The notes beneath the pieces were generated by a model, which was not told the DNA's origin, made no database searches, and worked only from the letters and a program-made list of their open reading frames with translations. Of a DNA stretch of 10,681 bases, positions 6,607 to 10,681 are shown piece by piece. The position numbers and the translations under genes are program-made. Numbering within the stretch: the first letter of the stretch is position 1; every line of letters begins with the position of its first letter. This DNA is from Gammaproteobacteria bacterium (GTDB lineage Bacteria > Pseudomonadota > Gammaproteobacteria > Pseudomonadales > JAUIKI01): the NCBI GenBank assembly GCA_030430875.1, contig JAUIKI010000027.1:1-10681 (forward strand), in the 5' to 3' direction.

Positions 6607-7977
6607 ATGAAAAACAAGCAAAGTAATGAAAAATTTACTGTGATTGTCGGTTTGGGTCAAACCGGTTTTTCGTGTGCAAAATTTTTGGCAAAGCGACAAC
6701 AATCATTTGTTGTGATTGATAGTCGAGAAATGCCACCTTACTTACTAGCATTCAAACAATTGTTTCCAGATGTTCTCGTGTCTCTTGGAGAATGGAATGA
6801 AGCTTTAATTAATCAAGCAGACGAATTGATTATAAGTCCTGGCGTTGCATTGACTGAGCCTTTCATTCAGCGTGCAATTGCAAATGGAGTATCAGTTATC
6901 AGTGATCTGGATTTGTTTTGTGAAAACATTAGTGCGCCGATTGTTGCGATTACGGGCAGTAATGGTAAAAGTACAGTCACAGAGTTGCTTGGCGAAATGG
7001 CAAAGGCTGCAGAAAAAAATGTAGGTGTTGGTGGAAATATTGGGATTCCAGTTTTGGATATGTCAGATGATCATGATCTTTATGTGCTTGAGCTCTCTAG
7101 TTTTCAATTAGAAAGTGCGCATAGCTTGAGGCCAAATGTAGCGTTGCTTTTAAATATCTCACCAGATCATTTGGATAGATATGATGATCTTTTGCAATAT
7201 CAACAGGCCAAGCAACGAATTTTTCATGATTGTGATTATGCAATTTTTAATCGAGAAGATGCATTGACAAATCCAATGATTAAGCCAAAAAAAGCAGCAA
7301 TTAGTTTTGGATTGGATTATCCGAAGGCTGATTCATTTGGATTGATTACTGAAAATGACACATCGTGGATCGCTTATTCAGACCAAAAGCTATTAGCAAT
7401 CGATGAATTAAAGTTGCGTGGAATGCATAATGTCGCAAATGTTTTGGCTGCGTTATCAGTTGGCTATCTGTTGAATTTTCCAATGCAGGTAATGCTTGAG
7501 GTGTTAAAAAGTTTTACTGGATTAGCACATCGTTGTCAATGGATTGCATCCATCAACTCTATTGAGTTTATTAATGACTCAAAAGGAACAAATGTCGGCG
7601 CGACAGTTGCTGCAATTGAGGGTTTTTCATCAACGCTGCAAGGAAAAATTGTACTTATCTTGGGTGGAGAAACAAAAGATCAGGATTTTTATCCATTAAT
7701 TTCACCCGTAGAAAAATATGTACGCCATGTGGTTTTACTTGGCAAAAATACTCACGAAATTGAGCAAGTGTTAGGTGATTCAATTGCATGTTCTCGCGTT
7801 TTGACAATGCATGAAGCTGTTTTTTCTGCATTTGACGTTGCAATACCAGGCGATTGTGTTTTGTTATCGCCAGCATGCGCTAGTTTTGATTTATTTAAAG
7901 ATTATAAAGATCGCGGTTGCCAGTTTATTTCAGCAGTTGGTGAGCTGCAGTTAGCTTATGAGAATAATGATGATTAG
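6607..7977 (+). CDS. murD: UDP-MurNAc-L-alanine:D-glutamate ligase MurD
   Basis: MurD is the cytoplasmic ATP-dependent ligase that adds D-glutamate, the second peptide residue. From ATG 6607 it is 456 aa (E. coli 438); a GTG at 6595 would give 460. Seen in order: a dinucleotide-fold-like N-terminus VIVGLGQTGFSCAKFL (12-27), ISPGV (76-80), the ATP loop ITGSNGKSTV (115-124), GGNIGIP (142-148), ELSSFQLE (162-169), SPDHLDRY (185-192), a likely carbamylated lysine K202 in QAKQRIF, FINDSKGTN (321-329), LGGETKDQDF (352-361), and the C-terminal signature SPACASFDLFKDYKDRG (421-437). All expected active-site motifs are intact. The 3' end overlaps ftsW by 20 bases if ftsW starts at 7958. The order mraY-murD-ftsW-murG is standard. 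Confidence 0.96.
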   Translation: MKNKQSNEKFTVIVGLGQTGFSCAKFLAKRQQSFVVIDSREMPPYLLAFKQLFPDVLVSLGEWNEALINQADELIISPGVALTEPFIQRAIANGVSVISDLDLFCENISAPIVAITGSNGKSTVTELLGEMAKAAEKNVGVGGNIGIPVLDMSDDHDLYVLELSSFQLESAHSLRPNVALLLNISPDHLDRYDDLLQYQQAKQRIFHDCDYAIFNREDALTNPMIKPKKAAISFGLDYPKADSFGLITENDTSWIAYSDQKLLAIDELKLRGMHNVANVLAALSVGYLLNFPMQVMLEVLKSFTGLAHRCQWIASINSIEFINDSKGTNVGATVAAIEGFSSTLQGKIVLILGGETKDQDFYPLISPVEKYVRHVVLLGKNTHEIEQVLGDSIACSRVLTMHEAVFSAFDVAIPGDCVLLSPACASFDLFKDYKDRGCQFISAVGELQLAYENNDD

Positions 7978-9160
7978 ATCAAAAAGAAATATCTCGATTG
8001 ATCGAATTCATATTTTACAATGTGACCGTGTTGTATTATTTACAACATTAGCATTGGTGTTACTCGGATTAGTGATGGTGTTTTCTGCCTCAGTAGACAT
8101 CAGTTATCGAAGGTATCACAACACCTTCCATTATTTTAACCGACAATTAATTTATTGCGCAGCTGCATTTTTTCTTGCGTTAGTTACTATTCGAATCCCG
8201 ATGAGTTGGTGGCAAAAAATGTCAATGCCTCTTTTACTTTTGGGGGTATTTTTATTGTTGATTGTATTAGTGCCATTTATTGGGCATGAAGTGAATGGAA
8301 GTAGAAGATGGTTAAATTTTGGTTTTTTTAATGTGCAACCATCCGAGATGGTAAAGATAGTTTTGATTTTATATTTAAGTGCTTATTTGGCAAAACATTT
8401 AAATGAAGTTCGTGAAAAATTATCTGGTTTTTTAAGGCCATTAATAATTGTAATGTTTTTGATGGCATTATTAGTTGTTGAGCCAGATTATGGATCAGCA
8501 GCCGTTATATTTGCTACTGCCATGGGGGTTATTTTTCTTGCAGGAGCAAGGTTAAGTGCATTAATTACATTTTTTGTCGTCTGTTTTGCAACTGTTACTT
8601 CCATTGGTTTGATGCAGCCTTATTTATTATCGAGACTCAATTGTTTTGTGAGCCCTTGGGCCGATCCGTTTAATTGTGGTTATCAACTAACACAATCGAT
8701 GATCGCTTTTGGACGTGGACATTGGTTTGGCTTGGGTCTGGGGAATAGTGTTCAAAAGTTGGCATATTTGCCTGAAGCAGTGACTGATTTTATTTATGCA
8801 ATTTTGGCTGAAGAGTTGGGGGTATTTGGCAGCATTACAGTAATTGCTTTATTTGGTGTGCTTATCATGCGTGCGATGTTAATTGGTAAAGCCGCTGAAC
8901 AAATTAGACAGTATTACCATGCCTATGTTGCTTATGGCATCGCATTGCTTCTCGCTTTCCAAGTTTTTTTCAATATTGGTGTAAATACTGGACTCTTGCC
9001 AACGAAAGGATTGACTTTACCTTTATTAAGCTATGGAGGCAGTAGTTTAATTGCATCCATTTTTGCAATTGCATTATTAATTCGTATTGATTATGAAGTT
9101 AAAAATTTATTGAATAAATCACACCATTTTTCTACAAAGCGGGTGAGAAATTATGGTTAG
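7958..9160 (+). CDS. ftsW: Septal peptidoglycan glycosyltransferase FtsW
   Basis: FtsW is the SEDS-family polytopic membrane protein that polymerises lipid II at the septum together with FtsI. It has 400 aa, a cytoplasmic N-terminus, and about ten hydrophobic segments. SEDS motifs seen are FSAS (42-45), NGSRRWL (113-119), QPSE (127-130), EPDYGSA (175-181), PWADPF (233-238), GYQLTQSMIAFGRG (241-254), LPEAVTDF (271-278) with the presumed catalytic D277, AEELG (284-288), and LPTKGLTLPLLSYGGSS (347-363). In the loop near the active site there are two cysteines, C229 and C240, where E. coli has serines. Position 275 is Val, where E. coli has His. In-frame ATGs at 7967 and 7970 are alternative starts; none has a strong Shine-Dalgarno sequence, so the start is uncertain by up to four residues. 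Its place between murD and murG makes it FtsW, not RodA. Confidence 0.96.
   Translation: MRIMMIRSKRNISIDRIHILQCDRVVLFTTLALVLLGLVMVFSASVDISYRRYHNTFHYFNRQLIYCAAAFFLALVTIRIPMSWWQKMSMPLLLLGVFLLLIVLVPFIGHEVNGSRRWLNFGFFNVQPSEMVKIVLILYLSAYLAKHLNEVREKLSGFLRPLIIVMFLMALLVVEPDYGSAAVIFATAMGVIFLAGARLSALITFFVVCFATVTSIGLMQPYLLSRLNCFVSPWADPFNCGYQLTQSMIAFGRGHWFGLGLGNSVQKLAYLPEAVTDFIYAILAEELGVFGSITVIALFGVLIMRAMLIGKAAEQIRQYYHAYVAYGIALLLAFQVFFNIGVNTGLLPTKGLTLPLLSYGGSSLIASIFAIALLIRIDYEVKNLLNKSHHFSTKRVRNYG
9141..9147 (+). promoter_or_regulatory. Ribosome binding site of murG
   Basis: GGGTGAG ends five bases before the murG ATG at 9153, inside the last codons of ftsW. It supports the eight-base overlap start. Confidence 0.65.
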
Positions 9161-10244
9161 TAAACAAAAAAATACAGTGTTAATAATGGCAGGTGGTACA
9201 GGGGGACATATTTTTCCTGCTTTGGCTGTTGCAGAAGATTTACGAGAAAATCAAGTGGATATTGTTTGGTTAGGTACGAAAGATGGCCTTGAAGCTGATC
9301 TGATTCCGAAACATGATATCCCACTATATTTTTTAAGCGTTACTGCCTTGCGAGGTCGCAATGTGTTTGGTCAATTTGTTTCAATTTTTAAACTTATTTG
9401 GGCATTTTTCCAAGCATTAATAATAATTATTAAAGTCAAGCCACGTTGTGTGTTGGGCATGGGTGGATATGTAAGTGCACCAGGTGCGATGGCTGCGTAT
9501 GTGCTTAGAAAACCAATCATCATACATGAGCAAAATGCTGTGCTTGGTATGACAAACCGATGGATTGCCAAAATTGCCCAGCATCGTTTTGAAGGATTTC
9601 CTCAAGTGTTTGAACAAAAGAAAAATACGACATATGTTGGAAATCCAGTTCGTCGTGACATTGTCCATATGTTGAAACCAAAATTACGATATAGCCAACG
9701 TAAAGGGCGTCTTCATTTGTTGGTATTAGGGGGCAGCCGAGGTGCAACATGGATTAATGATGCTATTCCACAAGTGCTTACAACATTATCACCAAAAGAT
9801 TGGCCGGAGATTTGGCATCAAACTGGCCAAAAAGATATGACAAAAGTTCAGCATGCATACCAAAAATTATCCATCTGCGCCAAAGTTGAACCCTTCATTG
9901 ATGATATGGCTAAAGCGTATGCATGGGCTGATCTTGTCATTAGCCGTTCGGGGGCTTTGACCGTTTGCGAATTGATGGCAGCAGGTGTCGCGGCTATTTT
10001 AATTCCTTACCCTCATGCTGTGGATGATCACCAAACTAGAAATGCATTATTTTTGCAGCAAATTGGTGCTGCGTTTGTATTACAGCAATCTGCTGAAGCT
10101 ACCGAAAAATTGACAGAGTTAATGACAGTGGGTATGAAGCAACAGGAAAAATTATTGGTAATGGCCGAGCTTGGTCGCAATGCTGCAAAAATTGATGCAA
10201 CTGAACAGATTGTAGCGCATTGTTTGGAGTTATGTCATGGTTAA
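9153..10244 (+). CDS. murG: Lipid I N-acetylglucosaminyltransferase MurG
   Basis: MurG is the GT28-family glycosyltransferase that adds GlcNAc from UDP-GlcNAc to lipid I on the inner face of the membrane, giving lipid II. At 363 aa it is close to the E. coli length (355). The N-terminal Rossmann domain carries GGTGGHIFPALAVA (14-27) with H19, LGMGGYVSAPGA (101-112) and HEQNAVLGMTNR (125-136), then GNPVRRDI (163-170). The C-terminal donor-binding domain carries GGSRGA (193-198), SRSGALTVCEL (264-274) with E273, and PYPHAVDDHQTRNA (285-298). The DDHQ form is the one found in many non-enteric bacteria, whereas E. coli has a DRQQ-type sequence there. A hydrophobic patch around FVSIFKLIWAFFQALIIII (75-93) fits the peripheral membrane-binding surface. 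It overlaps both neighbours by eight bases. Confidence 0.97.
   Translation: MVSKQKNTVLIMAGGTGGHIFPALAVAEDLRENQVDIVWLGTKDGLEADLIPKHDIPLYFLSVTALRGRNVFGQFVSIFKLIWAFFQALIIIIKVKPRCVLGMGGYVSAPGAMAAYVLRKPIIIHEQNAVLGMTNRWIAKIAQHRFEGFPQVFEQKKNTTYVGNPVRRDIVHMLKPKLRYSQRKGRLHLLVLGGSRGATWINDAIPQVLTTLSPKDWPEIWHQTGQKDMTKVQHAYQKLSICAKVEPFIDDMAKAYAWADLVISRSGALTVCELMAAGVAAILIPYPHAVDDHQTRNALFLQQIGAAFVLQQSAEATEKLTELMTVGMKQQEKLLVMAELGRNAAKIDATEQIVAHCLELCHG
10226..10229 (+). promoter_or_regulatory. Ribosome binding site of murC
   Basis: GGAG lies seven bases before the ATG at 10237, within the end of murG, and supports that start. Confidence 0.6.
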
Positions 10245-10681
10245 ATCACAATTGAATCGATTTGAGCGACCTGAGATGAGGCGAATTCGTCGCATTCATT
10301 TTATTGGTGTTGGTGGCTCTGGTATGAGTGGAATCGCTGAAGTTTTATTAACCCAAGGGTATGAAGTAACAGGGTCTGATCAGCGAGAAACCGTAGTGAC
10401 TAAACGCCTTGAATCATTAGGAGTTATGATTGACTATCAACACAATCCATCACAAGTTGATGGTGCTGATGTGGTAGTGGTTTCTAGTGCTATTCATTCA
10501 GACAATCCTGAATGGCAGCATGCAAAGCAACAACGAATCCCTGTGGTGCCACGAGCTGAAATGTTGGCGGAACTAATGCGGTTTCGTCATGGAATTGCCG
10601 TTGCAGGATCACATGGGAAAACGACAACAACCAGCATGGTTGCATCAATTTTGGCAGAAGCTAAGCTTGATCCAACATTTA
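10237..10681 (+). CDS. murC: UDP-MurNAc:L-alanine ligase MurC, 5' part
   Basis: MurC starts the cytoplasmic peptide stem by joining L-alanine to UDP-MurNAc at the cost of ATP. The frame stays open to the right edge, giving 148 complete codons of a family of about 460-490 aa. The visible part includes PEMRRIRRIHFIGVGGSGM (12-30, the UDP-binding glycine loop), SGIAEVL (31-37), VVSSAI (81-86), DNPEW (89-93), RAEMLAELMRFRHGIAVAG (106-124), and the ATP loop GSHGKTTTT (124-132) with K128. The match to E. coli MurC is strong throughout, including LDPTF at the edge. Serine replaces threonine in the loop (GSHGKT against GTHGKT in E. coli), a conservative change. The start overlaps murG by eight bases. 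MurC is told from Mpl by the continuity with E. coli MurC and by the dcw context, with murB, ddl and ftsQ expected next. Confidence 0.96.
   Translation, partial: MVKSQLNRFERPEMRRIRRIHFIGVGGSGMSGIAEVLLTQGYEVTGSDQRETVVTKRLESLGVMIDYQHNPSQVDGADVVVVSSAIHSDNPEWQHAKQQRIPVVPRAEMLAELMRFRHGIAVAGSHGKTTTTSMVASILAEAKLDPTF

Noticed and set aside
6599..6607. Mini reading frame ATG CAT TAA whose stop overlaps the murD ATG.
   Set aside because: It sits directly against the AGGTGA with no spacer, so it could not be initiated from that site. Two-codon frames arise by chance.
7069..7078. Perfect 10-base palindrome GATCATGATC, possible protein-binding site.
   Set aside because: It lies within murD, encodes an ordinary part of the protein (DDHDL), and is not repeated near any junction.
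9371..9750. Three overlapping minus-strand open frames inside murG, and similar ones inside ftsI, murE, murF and murD.
   Set aside because: Several frames open at once on the antisense strand is what A+T-rich coding sequence gives by chance. The sense genes are intact and conserved.
1..10681. Search for an undescribed system, mobile element, toxin-antitoxin pair, CRISPR array or RNA gene.
   Set aside because: Every gene is a recognised dcw member in standard order, and the remaining gaps are at most about 30 bases, leaving no room for another system on the + strand.

Overview
The window is a dense stretch of a bacterial division and cell wall (dcw) cluster. All genes are on the + strand in the order rsmH (3' part), ftsL, ftsI, murE, murF, mraY, murD, ftsW, murG, murC (5' part). 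This order and the protein sequences point to a gammaproteobacterium: MraY is 360 aa and ends in an E. coli-like C-terminus, MurC matches the gammaproteobacterial form closely, and FtsL is the short bitopic type. Two hand-counted 60-base lines gave 35-37% G+C. The low G+C, and a MurG with a DDHQ motif instead of the enterobacterial form, argue against Enterobacterales. A low-G+C lineage, possibly host-associated or intracellular (Legionellales-like or similar), is a reasonable guess, but I cannot name a genus.

Layout: 1-474 is the C-terminal half of RsmH, a 16S rRNA methyltransferase. 488-2562 holds the division proteins FtsL and FtsI. 2568-6576 holds murE, murF and mraY, which add meso-diaminopimelate, add D-Ala-D-Ala, and transfer the finished MurNAc-pentapeptide phosphate to undecaprenyl phosphate. 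6607-7977 is murD, the D-glutamate ligase. 7958-9160 is ftsW, the septal SEDS glycosyltransferase. 9153-10244 is murG, which makes lipid II. 10237 to the right edge is the first 148 codons of murC, the L-alanine ligase. Together these cover most of the path from UDP-MurNAc to lipid II, plus the FtsW/FtsI pair that polymerises and cross-links septal peptidoglycan and the FtsL regulator of that pair.

Nearly every base is coding. Successive genes overlap by 4, 4, 7, 20, 8 and 8 bases at six junctions. The only non-coding gaps are 1-13 bases (rsmH-ftsL), 5 bases (ftsI-murE) and 18-30 bases (mraY-murD), so one co-transcribed and translationally coupled operon is likely. The promoter (upstream of rsmH/mraZ) and the expected downstream genes (murB, ddl, ftsQ, ftsA, ftsZ) lie outside the window. 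I saw no stretch over 300 bases without a gene, no RNA gene, mobile element, CRISPR array or terminator, and no credible minus-strand gene.

I found no undescribed system here; this is conserved housekeeping sequence. The most noteworthy details are a pair of cysteines in the FtsW loop near the active site, four tandem in-frame stop codons at the ftsI/murE junction, and uncertain start codons for ftsL, murD and ftsW.
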